DNA of 64,000 bases. Origin: Leptodactylus fallax. Taxonomy: Eukaryota > Chordata > Amphibia > Anura > Leptodactylidae. Each line of letters opens with the position of its first letter. Position 1 is the stretch's first letter. The notes under the pieces are model-generated. The model ran no database searches, was not told where the DNA came from, and was given only the letters and a program-made list of their open reading frames with translations. A program made the position numbers and the translations under genes. The stretch lies in assembly GCA_947044405.1 (NCBI GenBank), contig CAMRHE010000166.1, positions 3,721,501 through 3,785,500 on the forward strand. The letters are read 5' to 3'. Shown in pieces: positions 1-12,227 of the stretch.

Positions 1-73
1 CTACAATTTTTATAGTCATGAAAATACAGAAAACTCTTGGAATGAGGTGTGTCCAAACTTTTGGTCTGTACTG
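1..73. mobile_element. Tc1-like element, one terminal inverted repeat (partial)
   Basis: The window opens inside a Tc1/mariner-type terminal repeat. It reads outward through 'ccaaacttttggtctgtact' to a terminal CTG, followed by TA at 74-75, the expected target dinucleotide. The rest of the element lies outside the window, so autonomy and strand cannot be judged. Confidence 0.7.
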
Positions 74-77
74 TATA

Positions 78-622
78 TGCAATTAAAGTGAATGAAATTA
101 AAACCTGGGTAAGGTTTAGTAACCCCCATGATTTTTCACTTTTCTGAATTGTGCTGCATTCTGAGACCTGCTACAGCTAAAAAGGAGGAGGAGATGGAGC
201 TCTGGTTGCTGGTTTTGTGCACATAAGTCATTTCATGCTTATCTGTTCACTCAACTCCATGCTTACTTTTCTACAAAGCCTGGTGGTTTATACAGATGAG
301 CTTGCTCCTGCACACATGTAATCCAAGTCCACCCAGTGAACAGTGCACATATCTTTGACCTAGAGACATATAGATAGCAGCAGCTTCCTGGCCTTTCAGT
401 ACTGTCGGAAGTTGTCACATGCTCCCTACTCTGCGCTGTACAGCTGCCCAGTCAGTACTTCTACTCCTGTCTGCACCTTTAAACAAGTGCCACCAGACAT
501 CTAAAATACACGCGGTGACAGTGTTTTTTTCTTGATAAGTTGTCAGTGGATATTACCATGAAAGCAGCATTTTATAACTTTTTCTTAGAAGTACTTTATA
601 TGCTTTTAGATCAGACAGTGCA
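78..622. other. No gene or clear repeat seen
   Basis: This is mixed-composition sequence with no long open frame, no terminal repeat and no recognisable exon. Confidence 0.5.
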
Positions 623-860
623 GCTAAGGCTGGATTCACACCTGCGCTTTTTTCCTGTTCGGGGATTCCGTCCCCCATTCCACTTGAAAAATGCGGATAA
701 AAGTCCTTTCTCTCCGCATTTTTCAGGCAGAAACCCGGCAGACCCCATTATAGTCTATGGGTTTCGCGGGTAACTGCTTTTTAAGCGGATTGGATTTCTG
801 TTTTTTGGGTCCCTAAGTAGACCTGAAGAACGTAAACCCGAGCGCAGGTGTGAACCTAGC
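623..860. mobile_element. Short MITE with inverted ends
   Basis: The left end reads GCTAAGGCTGGATTCACACC and the right end, reverse complemented, reads GCTAGGTTCACACCTGCGCT. The two share a TTCACACCTGCGCT core, giving a 238-bp non-autonomous element. A 77-codon open frame inside it is chance. The superfamily is not certain because no target duplication was identified. Similar 'ggttcacac' ends recur at about 41465 and 47716. Confidence 0.6.
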
Positions 861-1284
861 ATAAAGGAATGGATCGTGTAACACAGTGAGAGAGAAATAT
901 GTGATAATAGGACTGAGACTGCCTTCAAGGACCTTGTTTAGGACATTATGTGATTGCTAATAAAAGTGACTGCTTTGGTCTTTCCACTGCAATGAAAGTT
1001 TTCTTATATTGGTGAACTGAATTTATAGGGTGGGGTCATCCTATAAAGTGCTAAGGCTTGAGGAAACCCATGTGCATGTGACAGTCCATATGAATTCATC
1101 CATTAGATGAATCGATTTGCTCTCCAGTAGCAGAAATTTCTGTTACAAATCATGTGCCTTCAAATAAACTATTGTACTATTTTACAAACAGCTCTGGAGT
1201 CTTTTTTTGGTCCCCAGTAATGATGTATAGGATTCCTGTAGGAAATCCCTTTGATCATGCTGCGTTCAGTATTCGCCACAATAA
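861..1284. other. No gene seen; AT-rich
   Basis: No coding frame, terminal repeat or RNA gene was recognised here. Confidence 0.5.
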
Positions 1285-1288
1285 TTAA

Positions 1289-1655
1289 AGGGGATCTGTC
1301 ACCTAGTACAAAATACTAAATGCCATACATCATTTGATTCCTGCTGTGCTGCTGATCAATTTGGTGTTTATCTTTTTTTAATATCAGTCCAATCATTCAA
1401 AAGATATGACCCCTGTAAGGTTATACCTCTGATTCTGATTCTGGGTGGTAACCTTATGTTTTTCTATGAGAAAATAAAAGGTTCCCGCCCACATGGAGAA
1501 TCAGAGGCGAGCTAGTTTGCATATAACCCTCCAGGGGCCATATCTTGAATGGGTGGGCAGTTTTAAAAAGGAAAACACCAAATTATTAAGGGGAACAAAA
1601 AAGAATGAAATTGTATATATTATTTAGCATTTTTTACTTGGTGACAGGTCCTCTT
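1289..1655. mobile_element. TTAA-flanked MITE (piggyBac-like)
   Basis: The element is flanked by TTAA at 1285-1288 and 1656-1659. Its ends are inverted: AGGGGATCTGTCACC on the left, and on the right AGAGGACCTGTCACC when reverse complemented. The inversion continues imperfectly inward. It has no coding capacity. The TTAA target is the hallmark of piggyBac-type transposition. The same layout recurs at 54683, 55629 and 62648 with different internal sequence. Confidence 0.7.
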
Positions 1656-1851
1656 TTAAGGGAAATGTGGCTGGGATCAGAGGTTCCTTCTATCTTAGCC
1701 ATTAAAGTGGAGAGAAGATTTTATCAGTCAGCCCTTCAGAACTTATTGTACAGTGCTGTAAAATAGTGCCCCTTAGTGACCATCATAAAGTGGCATACCA
1801 ATCATCCTATATGCTTGCATAGCTCTCATCCAATGCCACCATACCTTTGAT

Positions 1852-3185
1852 AATAATAATTATACATTTTATTTATATAGCACCAACACATTCTGCAGCA
1901 CTTTACAAAATGTAAAGAAATAGTCAATTCACACCATGGGACTGAGGGCCCTGCTCACAAGAACTTACAATCTATGATGTAGAGGGGGTGACACAAGAGG
2001 TAGCAGGAGCGGCATCAGAGATAGCATTGCTTATACAGTGGTCCAGACATTTTTCTGATAGAGGTTACTTTCATTACCCTAATGAGCTGTATGAGCCGTC
2101 ATCAGTCAGTGTCCTTTAATGTGCAGATGGTGCCTGGACATATAACATTACAGTCCGATATGGCACCATATCCTGTGAAATTATGTGGGAGCGTGAACAG
2201 AGGAGGGTTCGTTTTAGGCATTCTAACTGCGGAAGGGTTTACATTTAGAAATTGTGATAGGCCTGTCTGAAAAGATGTGTCTTTAGTTTTCGCTTGAAGC
2301 TGTAGAAATTGGGAGTCAATCTGATTGTCCGGTGTAGAGCATTCCGGAGAAGTGGTGCAACTCCGGAGAAGTCTTGTATACGAGCGTGGGAGGTTCTGAT
2401 AATAGAAGATGTTAGTCTTAGGTCATTGAGTGAACGGAGAGCATGGGATGGACAATAGACAGAGATGACGGAGAAAATGTAGGGAGGTGCTGCATTATGG
2501 AGAGCCTTGTGGATAAGGGTGATAAGTTTATATTGTATTCTGTATTGAATAGGCAGCCAATGTAATGACTGACACAGACCGGAGGCATCGCTGTAGTGTT
2601 TAGACTGATAGATGAGCCTGGCCTCTGCATTCAGAATAGATTGTGGAGGGAAGAGTTTAGTAAGGGGAAGACCGATTAGAAGGGAGTTACAGTAGTAAAG
2701 GCGACAGTGAATCAGGGCGACAATAAGGGTCTTTAATGTATCTCTGGTAAGGAAAGGGTGGATTCTGGAGATGTTTTTGAGGTGGAGATGACATGAGCGT
2801 GCAAGTGATTGGATATATGGGGGGGTGAAGGAAAGGTCTGAGTCAAACATAACCCCGAGGCAGCGGGCATACTGCCTGGGAGTTATAGTAAGGCCAGAGA
2901 CTGCAATGGAGATATCAGGGACAGATCCATTAGATGGTGGAAACAGCAGTAGTTCCATATTTTAGACATTCAGTTTCAGATAAAGTGAAGATATGATATG
3001 AGACAACAGAGAGACAGTCACTGATGTTCTGTATTAGTGCAGGGGTTATGTCACCGGATGACGTATATAATTGGGTCATCAGCATAAAGATGGTACCGGA
3101 AGCCAAATCTGGTGATGGTTTGTCCAATTGGGGCTGTGTAGAGAGAGAAGAGCAGGCCTAGGACTGAGCCCTGAGGAAACCCAAC
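1852..3185 (-). mobile_element. L2-clade LINE, 5'-truncated, 3' end present
   Basis: Read on the minus strand, this is the 3' part of a non-LTR retrotransposon. It starts inside the reverse transcriptase near the PQGSVL block (about 3140-3180) and runs through the C-terminal connector. It ends in a 3' UTR with the motif 'gctatataaataaa' (about 1870-1885) and a short TATTA-type tail near 1852. The tail and the encoded protein fit the L2 family of fish and amphibians. It is 5'-truncated and decayed. Confidence 0.75.
2245..3180 (-). pseudogene. L2 LINE reverse transcriptase C-terminal half
   Basis: The longest clean piece is 237 codons (2245-2958). It covers the LINE thumb and C-terminal region, with LGVMFDSDLSF, LIVALIHCRLYYCNSLL and QSLHWLPIQYRIQYKL, all typical of the L2/CR1 group. 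Upstream, the PQGSVL block and the catalytic motif YADD are readable, but in a different frame from the following TQLYTSSGD. About two bases are missing right after the ADD codons (about 3075-3080), so the catalytic core is frameshifted. The N-terminal endonuclease is absent. This is a dead relic. Confidence 0.8.
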
Positions 3186-4644
3186 GCAAGGGGAAGAAGG
3201 GAAGAGACAGAGCCCTCAAATGATAGTCAAGTAACAAAATCTGGATGCTTTTCTTGTTGCTTTGTCCTTGGGGGCTATGTATGGTTAGCTTGGCAAAGGC
3301 AAACTCAGTTCACATTCAGCTTCTTTCAAATATATCTTCTCTTTATTACCTGCAGTGATCAGCTACATATAATGAATAAACCTTATTATCTCAAGTGACA
3401 GCTACAGTACCTCCAGCGCTCATTGAAGTCAATGTTATTGACACTTGTATGATACAATAACTTGAGGAGCAATTTCATGAAGGAGATCTTGACTTCTGCT
3501 TGGTTCTTTGGCATGTCATGAAAACTTTACACACTTAATAAAAAGATAAATAAAGAACAGAAAATGACTGTTGCTTTGCCAAAATCCAAACATAAAAGCG
3601 CCATCTTTTTCTAAATCCATCAATTACTAGTTGCACGCCTGAGTTATTGGTAACAATGGACATTTAATGATGTTTCATCTGTCTTCCTGAGCCATAAACG
3701 GATCTATCCGATAAGGCTGGAATCTATTTAATTTTATTTCTTAGACATTATAATGATTTTGTTCAAATTAATTCTCATTTGTTGGTCAAAGCCAGGATTA
3801 CTCCCCTGGTGCTTTTTAACTTTGCACCATAAATTGAGTCCTTTATGATGCCTTGACAGAATTGGCCCCAGTCCTTGGAGGAAGTGGAAATGTACTCTGT
3901 CATTTTCAAAGGTTCTCCCTAGAGATCCAGACTACAAACAAAAGAGAATAAATTCATGTATACCAATACACAGAGCCATGACCCCAGGGAGGAAGAAACA
4001 GTCATAGTGTTTGCCATATGCTGAATTAATGTTGGTAGTTTGTTTCTTTCTAAATCCAGGTGTTCTCCTAAAGTGCAGATGTGTATAGTCACACTATAGC
4101 AACAATTGTACACATTTTTTGTACATTTATATTTTTCTACAAGCAGGATAGAATAGATAGATTCAGAAACCGCTGAAGTGAAGTCCAACATCTCCACGGG
4201 TATTAGTTCAATTACACTCAGTTATTTGGTCCTAGATAGTTAGAATCTACTACTTTTCATATCGGTGAAACGTAACTCACCTTTAGACCCACCGGGGGGC
4301 CTACTGTGTAATGACATGCAACTATTACCCAACCCCCATTTGCAAATTCCTAAAACCATGAAGACACATGATTTTTTCAGTAGTAGCTTGTTGTCTAAAC
4401 TGTTTCTGTCCTGGGTCCTTGACAGTAGCCTGCCGATTGGCTCTGGCCTTGGGCTATGACTTGGTGAGCAGGGGAATACATGCTCACGTAGCAGCAGACT
4501 TGGGGGGGAGGATACTATGATCCTGTCTCTGCAGATGTCATCTCAGTCACCAAAGGCATCTATAATATATAATAAACTGGCTAGTTTGTTAAATAATGTA
4601 CTCCGTTTATTATATGAATGCATAGTCAGGATAAGATACTATAC
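3186..4644. other. No gene or classifiable repeat seen
   Basis: Long AT-rich sequence. The longest open frames are under 100 codons on either strand, with no recognisable motif. Confidence 0.5.
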
Positions 4645-5630
4645 CAGTGATGGTGAACCTTTTAAAAAACCGACTGTCCAAACTGTAACCCAAATCCCAC
4701 TAATTTATCGCAAAGTGCCAACATGGCAATTTAACCTTAATACTGTGTGAATCCACGATTGTGGACAGTTACGGACCCGCAAAATGTGAATGATGCTTTA
4801 CAGAGCTTTCAATGATACAAAACAACTTTGTACGGAAAGGTAGAAGTCTGTATTTGGTATACAAATATACCAAATATTAATGTTTACTATTTACATCGCA
4901 CAGGATCTGTTTTATAGCGATCGTGCAATGTTATTGCAGCCTCTAATAATATCACATGTCTGCGATAAAACAGATACTGTGTGATATAAATAGTGTCAGA
5001 CCCCCAGGCAGTACAATGTGCCCCACAGTGGCCCCCAGACAGCACACTTTGCTCCACAGTGGCCCCCAGACAGTACACTGTGCTGCACAGTGGCCCCCAG
5101 ACAGTACAATGTGCTCCACAGTGGCCCCCACACAGTACAATGTGCTCCACAGTGGCCCCCACACAGTACAATGTGCTCCACAGTGGCCCCCACACAGTAC
5201 AATGTGCTCCACAGTGGCTCCCAACATAATTTTATGTGCTCCACAGTGGCCCCCACACAGCATAATATACTCCACAGTGTCCCCCACACAGTGTAACATT
5301 CTCCTGCACTTAGCTGCACTCTCACAAAGAACAGCTGGGTGACCTCCTTCCAGCGCAAAGCAGGCGCTGATGAATGACATCATCGCACCTGCGTCGGGGC
5401 AGAGGCAGACCCGCGGCCTACACTGACAGTTTTCAGGTTGCACATGCACCTGAAAGAAGTGCTAGCTCGCTCGCAGGGTGATCTGGGACAGCTGTCCCTG
5501 ATTCCCCATGAGTGAGAAATCCAGGAGCCTGGCTGGGGCTATGGCACGTGTGCCTACAGAAAGGGCTCTGAGTGCCGCCTCTGGCATGTGTGCCATAGGT
5601 ATAGTATAGTACCATGGTGGCGAACCTATC
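4645..5630. mobile_element. Dispersed non-autonomous repeat carrying a 31-bp minisatellite
   Basis: It begins with the hAT-like end CAGTGATGGTGAACCT (4645). A related motif, CCATGGTGGCGAACCT, lies at 5612-5627, where a second partial copy may start. Inside is an inverted repeat around 4905-4980 (atctgttttatagcga / tctgcgataaaacagat), then the 31-bp array. About 100 bp of this interior (4905-5010) match 23590-23690 inside the hAT element at 19833. Boundaries are approximate. Confidence 0.45.
5005..5310. repeat. 31-bp minisatellite, about nine copies
   Basis: The unit reads approximately AGTACAATGTGCTCCACAGT followed by GGCCCCCACAC, repeated about nine times with scattered substitutions. A 31-bp period is not a multiple of three. 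Open frames of 78-165 codons appear on both strands here and are array artefacts. Confidence 0.85.
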
Positions 5631-5985
5631 TGTATGTGATACAGTGAGTACACTGTTCCTGCACTTTAAATGCAGTTTCGGGGTGCTGCTGTGTTGACAT
5701 CCAAACCCTCTGTCCAAAAATAGTTGACGAGGGAAAGTCAATGCACAAAAATGGATGATGTAAATTCACATCAGAAAATGGACCAAATACTCTTGCGCTC
5801 CCTCCAGGCACTACTATAGCCATATTCGTCGAGATCAAAATCAATTACACTGTTATATGTATTAAACATATACCTTTCTGCTACAGAAACTGTGTATCAC
5901 ACACAAACCGCTTGTTTATATTGATGTACACATTATAGAGTGAGTAATGCCAGAGATGTATATTTTTAAGCAATTTGACTACATA

Positions 5986-7617
5986 CAGTGCCTTGCGAAA
6001 GTATTCGGCCCCCTTGAACTTTTCAACCTTTTGCCACATTTCAGGCTTCAAACATAAGGATATAAAATTTAAATTTTTTGGTGAAGAATCAACAACAAGT
6101 GGGACACAATCATGAAGTGGAACAAAATTTATTGGATATTTTAAACTTCTGTAAAAAATAAAAAACTGAAAAGTGTGGCGTGCCAAATTATTCGGCCCCC
6201 TTAAGTTAATACTTTGTAGTGCCACCTTTTGCTGCGATTACAGCTGCAAGTCGCTTGGGGTATGTCTCTATCAGTTTTGCACATCGAGAGACTGAAATTC
6301 TTGCCCATTCTTCCTTGGAAAACAGCTCAAGCTCAGTGAGGTTGGATGGAGAGCGTTTGTGAACAGCAGTTTTCAGCTCTTTCCACAGATTCTCGATTGG
6401 ATTCAGGTCTGGACTTTGACTTGGCCATTCTAACACCTGGATACGTTTATTTGTGAACCATTCCATTGTAGATTTTGCTTTATGTTTGGGATCATTGTCT
6501 TGTTGGAAGATAAATCTCTGTCCCAGTCTCAGGTCTTTTGCAGACTCCAACAGGTTTTCTTCCAGAATGGTCCTGTATTTGGCTCCATCCATCTTCCCAT
6601 CAATTTTAACCATCTTCCCTGTCCCTGCTGAAGAAAAGCAGGCCCAAACCATGATGCTGCCACCACCATGTTTGACAGTGGGGATGATGTGTTCAGGGTG
6701 ACGAGCTGTGTTGCTTTTACGCCAAACATATCGTTTTGCATTGTGGCCAAAAAGTTCGATTTTGGTTTCATCTGACCAGAGCACCTTCTTCCACATATTT
6801 GGTGTGTCTCCCAGGTGGCTTGTGGCAAACTTTAAACAAGACTTTTTATGGATATCTTTGAGAAATGACTTTCTTCTTTCCACTCTTCCATAAAGGCCAG
6901 ATTTGTGCAGTGTACGACTGATTGTTGTCCTATGGACAGACTCTCCCACCTCAGCTGTAGATCTCTGCAGTTCATCCAGAGTGATCATAGGCCTCTTGGC
7001 TGCATCTCTGATCAGTCTTCTCCTTGTTTGAGATGAAAGTTTAGAGGGACGGCTGGGTCTTGGTAGATTTGCAGTGGTCTGATACTCCTTCCATTTCAAT
7101 ATGATCGCTTGCACAGTGCTTCTTGGGATGTTTAAAGTTTGGGAAATCTTTTTGTATCCAAATTCGGCTTTAAACTTCTCCACAACAGTATCACGGACCT
7201 GCCTGGTGTGTTCCTTGGTCTTCGTGATGCTCTCTGTGCTTTAAACAGAACCCTGAGACTATCACAGAGCAGGTGCATTTATACGGAGACTTGATTACAC
7301 ACAGGTGGATTATATTTATCATCATTACTCATTTAGGACAACATTGAATCATTCAGAGATCCTCACTGAACTTCTAGAGTGAGTTTGCTGCACTGAAAGT
7401 AAAGGGGCCAAATAATATTGCACGCCCCACTTTTCAGTTTTTTATTTTTTACAAAAGTTAAAAATAACCAATAAATTTCGTTCCACTTCACAATTGTGTC
7501 CCACTTGTTGTTGATTCTTCACCAAAAAATTTTAATTTTATATCCTTATGTTTGAAGCCTGAAATGTGGCAAAAGGTTGAAAAGTTCAAGGGGGCCGAAT
7601 ACTTTCGCAAGGCACTG
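5986..7617 (-). mobile_element. Tc1-like transposon, complete ends
   Basis: A 1632-bp element begins and ends with CAGTGCCTTGCGAAAGTATT in inverted orientation, flanked by TA at 5984-5985 and 7618-7619. The inverted repeats extend about 200 bp. Each contains a second 'ggccc' site (6189-6205 and about 7400-7435), an IR/DR arrangement like Sleeping Beauty-type elements in which transposase binds twice per end. The transposase gene is on the minus strand. Confidence 0.93.
6206..7225 (-). pseudogene. Tc1 transposase, open frame without ATG
   Basis: This is a DDE transposase for cut-and-paste movement into TA sites. The frame is open from 7225 to the stop at 6206, giving 339 codons, the usual Tc1 length. 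It has paired helix-turn-helix segments near the N-terminus (GYKKISQTLNIPRSTVQ) and the catalytic residues in WSDETK (D about 152), QQDNDPKH (D about 243) and SPDLNPIENLW (E about 278), a DD34E spacing. The expected start codon at 7223-7225 reads ACG, and the next in-frame start-like codon is GTG at 7183. The only visible lesion is therefore the start. It may still be translatable from a non-ATG codon, but I treat it as a recently inactivated copy. Confidence 0.85.
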
Positions 7618-7619
7618 TA

Positions 7620-8130
7620 TAACCTTTTGGGTCACATGATGAGCAAACTGTGATAAAGGACTGCATGTCTTGTAAGAACACTGTACAGCAACCTAAGTGT
7701 AAGATGCTCAAATTATGTATCCAGCTTCCAGAAGCTCCCTGGTTATCTACAAATAATCACTTAGGTGATCTTTGGCAGTGAGACTTTATCAAAAATCAAC
7801 CAATATTTTCATACAAATATAATATTTTACATCAATAAATCACATAGGCTGTTTCGCACTACTGTTATTCAGTCGGTTGTTTTGATCCATCATAGGATCA
7901 AAGCAAAGGATTGTAAAACTGACTGAACGAATGACGCAAATGGAGCACATTCATCATTGAATTCAACGTTAAAACAAAGATGGAAGCTCTTTCATTCATT
8001 TCATTGGAAGGAAAAACAACATGCTTTTTCTTATTTTTACACTGTGCATAAAAACATGTTCATTTTATTCTGCAGCTCAGTATGATGATATGTGAACCCA
8101 ATTTATTTATCTTTTATGTTTAATACTTTT
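7620..8130. other. No gene seen
   Basis: AT-rich sequence. A possible short MITE end (ataggctgtttcgcac, about 7846) has no convincing partner. Confidence 0.45.
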
Positions 8131-8134
8131 TCAC

Positions 8135-9290
8135 AATAAATATATTCACCCCCTTCCTGATATCTGCTAAATATGTATGGCGGATGTCTGGACTTTAAAC
8201 GTGGTGCCCACTCAGTAGCTGTAAAACAGCACAGACCCAGCGGTCTGCAATTAAAGACTCTCTGATTGTGGGCAATAACTCTTAGTCAAATGCAACCGAG
8301 GCAGCTGAAGATGGGCAGTGAGATCCCATGGTGGCGATCTGTTACCATGACAACCATGAGCCTGTCATTACTGAGCTTCTGTTACACGCTGCCATAGGCA
8401 GTGTGTAATAGAAGTCAATAGATTTTACAATATACTGCAATAGATTAATATTGCAGTATATGGAATGAGTGATCAGAACCCCAAGGGTTCAAATTTCCTT
8501 CCTTTCACTAGATCATAAAAATAAATATACACAAAACAATCATGAGGAATTAGGTATCTTCGAATCAGAAAATGCCCAAACAATAAACATATAAAAATAT
8601 CTTTATCCTATATGTGAACACTGTAGTGGGAAATATAATCAAAATTATTGAACCATTTCTCCTCATTTCACCTCCCCCCAAAAATTGAATAAAAAGTATT
8701 CAAAATGTCATACAATGTCCAAAATGGTATAAATCAAAAATACAACTTATACACAGACATATATAAAAGTTAAATATAAAAAAGTGACGGTTGTCAAAAT
8801 ATGTGTACTCAAAATTGTTTTATATTTCAAAGTTTTAGATTTTTGTAAAAGTATTAAAACACAACAAATTTGGAAGCACCGCGACAAACACATAAGAAAG
8901 TTGTGCAAATGCATTTTTTTTTTTTATTCCACCCGTTCAGATTTTTTTTTTCAGCTTCCCAGTGCATAAAATAGAATATTGAATGTTACCATTACAAAAT
9001 ATAATTTGTCCCTCAAAAAATATGCACTCATATCAGTCCCATACAGAAAAATAAAATAGTTACGGCTTTTGAAAGCCAGGAAGTAAAAAAAAAAGTCAAT
9101 AACAAAAAATTACAGCAGCGGGAAGGGCTTAAAAAACTTTAATCACTGCATTGAAACACCCATAACCTTTTCATTTTTCTTTTGAATGCATTGTGAGAGA
9201 GCTTGTTTCTTCAGACAAAACCTGAAATATTCATGAGTACTGTTTTGGTGTACAGTAAATCTGGCATTTTGAATGCTTCTTATTCCATTT
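8135..9290. repeat. Degenerate dispersed repeat, unclassified
   Basis: This AT-rich repeat contains the inverted pair atactgcaat / attgcagtat (8433-8460), a B-box-like 'gggttcaaat' and a 'ggcttttgaaagccag' hairpin. Motifs shared with 56530-57010 (ggcggatgtctgg-like and 'caaaagccataac'-like blocks) suggest one amphibian repeat family. No protein is encoded. Confidence 0.4.
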
Positions 9291-11439
9291 TTGGAGCTAG
9301 GATGAACAAAAAAGAGCAATTTTGACCTTGTTTTTTTGTTTTTGTTTAATGTGTAATTTTAGAATATTTTACAGTTATGGCTAGAGATGAGCGAATTAAT
9401 GCTGCAGAAGTGGAATTCGATCCGAATTTCAGGAAATCTTCGATTCGCCACGATTTCAGATTTTTATAAAATGGCCGCCGCACATGTTAGGACAAGGGGC
9501 AAGGGACTCAGGAAGCGCGGGATCACCCACAATACCAACCGTGCAGCTAATCAGCAGCGAGCCGGACCTCTTATGTTACAGCCCTATAAAAACCCTCGGC
9601 CATTTTAGGTACAGTCATTCTACATCACTCTTACTGTAGGGACAGACGTCGGCAGGAGCTAGGGAAAGACTTAGAAAACAGATAGAAGTTCAGGGGAAGA
9701 GGCTAAGCCTTAGAACTCTAGGGAAAGGATAAGGAGGAATTGAGAGAAGAATTTGGGGTGGTTGCAGGGTCATTTACAGCAAGAATTTTAATACACATTG
9801 CAGCACTGACGGCCGTTATACTGCTGCTCATTACTCATATCTGTGTCTTCAAGGTGGAACACAACAAGTCTTTTGCAGTGCAGTACAGCAAAAAACAGTG
9901 AATTATCATACACTAATATCTGCATGTATCTGTAAAAAACGCCTTTTTAAAGGCGTTTATTATAAGGGGCTTATTCACTGTTCTTCCAAAGCATAACATT
10001 GCAAACCATTTATCAGTACTACTGTGCCAAAGAAAACTGAATTATCATCCAATAATATCTGCACTTATCTGTAATAAATGCCTTTAACGTGGGGAAAGAC
10101 ATAACGACCATATTTGCCATTTTGTTACCAGTATAAAGTTGCTGGCCATTTATCAATACAGTATTGTCAATAATAGTTCAATAATTCTTAGCGGTTATCA
10201 CTTATTTAAAGGTGTTTATTAGTGTGGAAACCCATAAGGAGGACCATATTCACCATTTTTTTACCAGTACATAGTTGCAGGCCATTTATCAAAACATTAT
10301 TGTCAATAATAATTCAATAATTCTTAGCGGTTATCACTTATTTAAAGGTGTTTATTAGTGTGTAAACCCATAAGCAGGATCATATTTGCCATTTTTTTTT
10401 ACCAGTACAAAGTTGCAGGCCATTTATCAAAACAGTATTGTCAATAATTCATTAATTCTGAGCCACAGATCTCTGCCTTTATCACGCTTTTTTTTTATTG
10501 GTGTTCTTTAGTGGGGAAAGTAATAAGGGGCATATTTTCTGTTCTCTTCGAAGTAGAAAATATCAGGCCTTTCTGCCCTTTGCAATTACGTTTTTTCATC
10601 GAACAGTATGTCAGAGAGAGAAGCGAGAGGTCATGCACAGGGGAGGGCCACAGGCCTAAATGTTTCTGGCGCAGGCACAGGTCGCAGCAGAGTAGGGGGC
10701 GTGGCAGCAGGGGTCAGTTACAGAGGCCTGAGCTCCCAGTGTCAAATAGCGGTCGTGTCTTGACCAGCAACCCAACGGTTGTAGACTGGTTGATCCAGTT
10801 CTTCCCAAGTCACATCAGACACCCCCAGCCAAGAGTCGGTGGGTTCGTCAGACACAACCCTTAGTTGGCATGGCCCAGCAGCAGGCCCTGTGCCCTCACC
10901 TGTCCTCAACCTGCCTCTGTCTTTTTCTGTTCCCTTAGCTAGAGAAGTACTCTATGCTGTGGGCTCCGATCCACTGTACAGTGAGAAGGAGGTACTAGAG
11001 GACAGTCAGCAGCTACTGCTCAGCTAATATCTGTAGGAGACATCTGTCGCTTCCTCCGGTATTCGGGAAAGTAGTGATGAGGAGAGTTGCGTGGGAGCTG
11101 GTGTTAAGGAGGACATCAGTAACCTGCAGACAGTAGTGGATGATGATGTAGCCAATCGTAATTGGGAGCCAGGTGACAAAGGAGCTTCATCGTCATCAGG
11201 AGAAGAGGGTTGCAGCTTGCGCATGAGGCAGCAGGGAAGTGAGCAGGGTGGCAGCAGTGTGAGGTCGGGAGCTAAACATGCCCGGGGTAGACCACCCGCT
11301 TTGCAGCAGCCTACCTGCCCAGAAAGCAGTGGTGCAGGGGTTCACGGAGGCAGTGGCGGTAGCAGTCAGTTAGTGCGGAGTGTTGGGGGTAAAATCACCT
11401 CCTCGGCGGTGTAGCACCACAGTCCTCCGTCAACATATT

Positions 11440-12027
11440 GAGCGTCACCATAATGTGGCCTGGGAGAGCCGTGGCTCCAATGTGGTGGTCCAGCCTGCCG
11501 TAGCAATCGCTGAAGCACCCAGTGGCACGCACCCCATTTCAGGCAGTCAAGGCTCCACCACCTCAGCCGAAGGAAGCTGTGTGTCCTTCCCATCATCTGC
11601 TGGTCATGATGCTCCTGCTCCTCCTCCTCCTAGTCAGTTATTGTGACAGCAAACTATCACAGAATCTATATCTAAGAGACAACAGTATGCGTGCACTCAT
11701 CCAACAGTGCAGAAGCTGAACGTGCTCCTGTCCAAGTTGCTGGTGCTGCAGTCACTCCCTTAACGCTTGGTGGACTCTGCACCTTTCAGAGAACTGATGG
11801 CTTGCGCAGAACCGAGGTGGAGAGTCCCAAGTCGTCATTTCTTTGCCAAGAAGGCAGTACCAGCCCTGCACAAATATGTAGAAGAGAAGGTGGGCCAGTC
11901 CTTGAGCCTGTTGGTGTCTGCCAAAGTGCACGGCAGTGCCGATGTGTGGAGCTGTAACTACGGTCAAGGACAATATATGTCATTTACGGCCCACTGGGTT
12001 AATGTGCTGCCTGCCCAGACACACTAG
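11440..12027 (+). pseudogene. hAT transposase N-terminal remnant
   Basis: Readable pieces fall in different frames. The segment STTVLRQHIERHHN (about 11405-11450) matches the histidine half of a BED zinc finger. A later segment (11767-12027) includes PFRELMACAEPRW, VPSRHFF, VPALHKYVEEK, a DVWS block at the usual DIWTS position, and SFTAHWVN, which is the order seen in hAT transposases. Frameshifts and stops separate the pieces. The catalytic and dimerisation C-terminal region is missing, and the tandem array follows instead. The Ser/Gly-rich open frame at 11091-11414 may be the linker upstream. Confidence 0.6.
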
Positions 12028-12227
12028 CAACTTGGACAGCTTCTTCCTCCACGTTCTCACACCGTTGGTCCTGCAACAATGTCCGCCTCATCCTCCACTG
12101 TTTCCTCAGCCTCCACTGCAGGGACAATTCACAGTGCTCCTCCAGCATATCAGATGTTCAGGGCACAGCGGTGTCAAGCTGTTCTACACCTCGTTTGCCT
12201 GGGCGAACAAAGTCACACAGGGGAGGA

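Noticed and set aside
5005..5310. CRISPR-like direct repeats
   Set aside because: Units are contiguous with no spacers, and the context is a vertebrate genome; this is a minisatellite.
4887..5449. Overlapping frames of 78-165 codons on both strands
   Set aside because: They arise from the 31-bp minisatellite. The Cys/Gly/His-rich repeats are translations of the array.
8470..8500. tRNA-derived SINE B box (gggttcaaat)
   Set aside because: No matching A box at the right distance and no tRNA-like fold; the motif is part of an AT-rich dispersed repeat.
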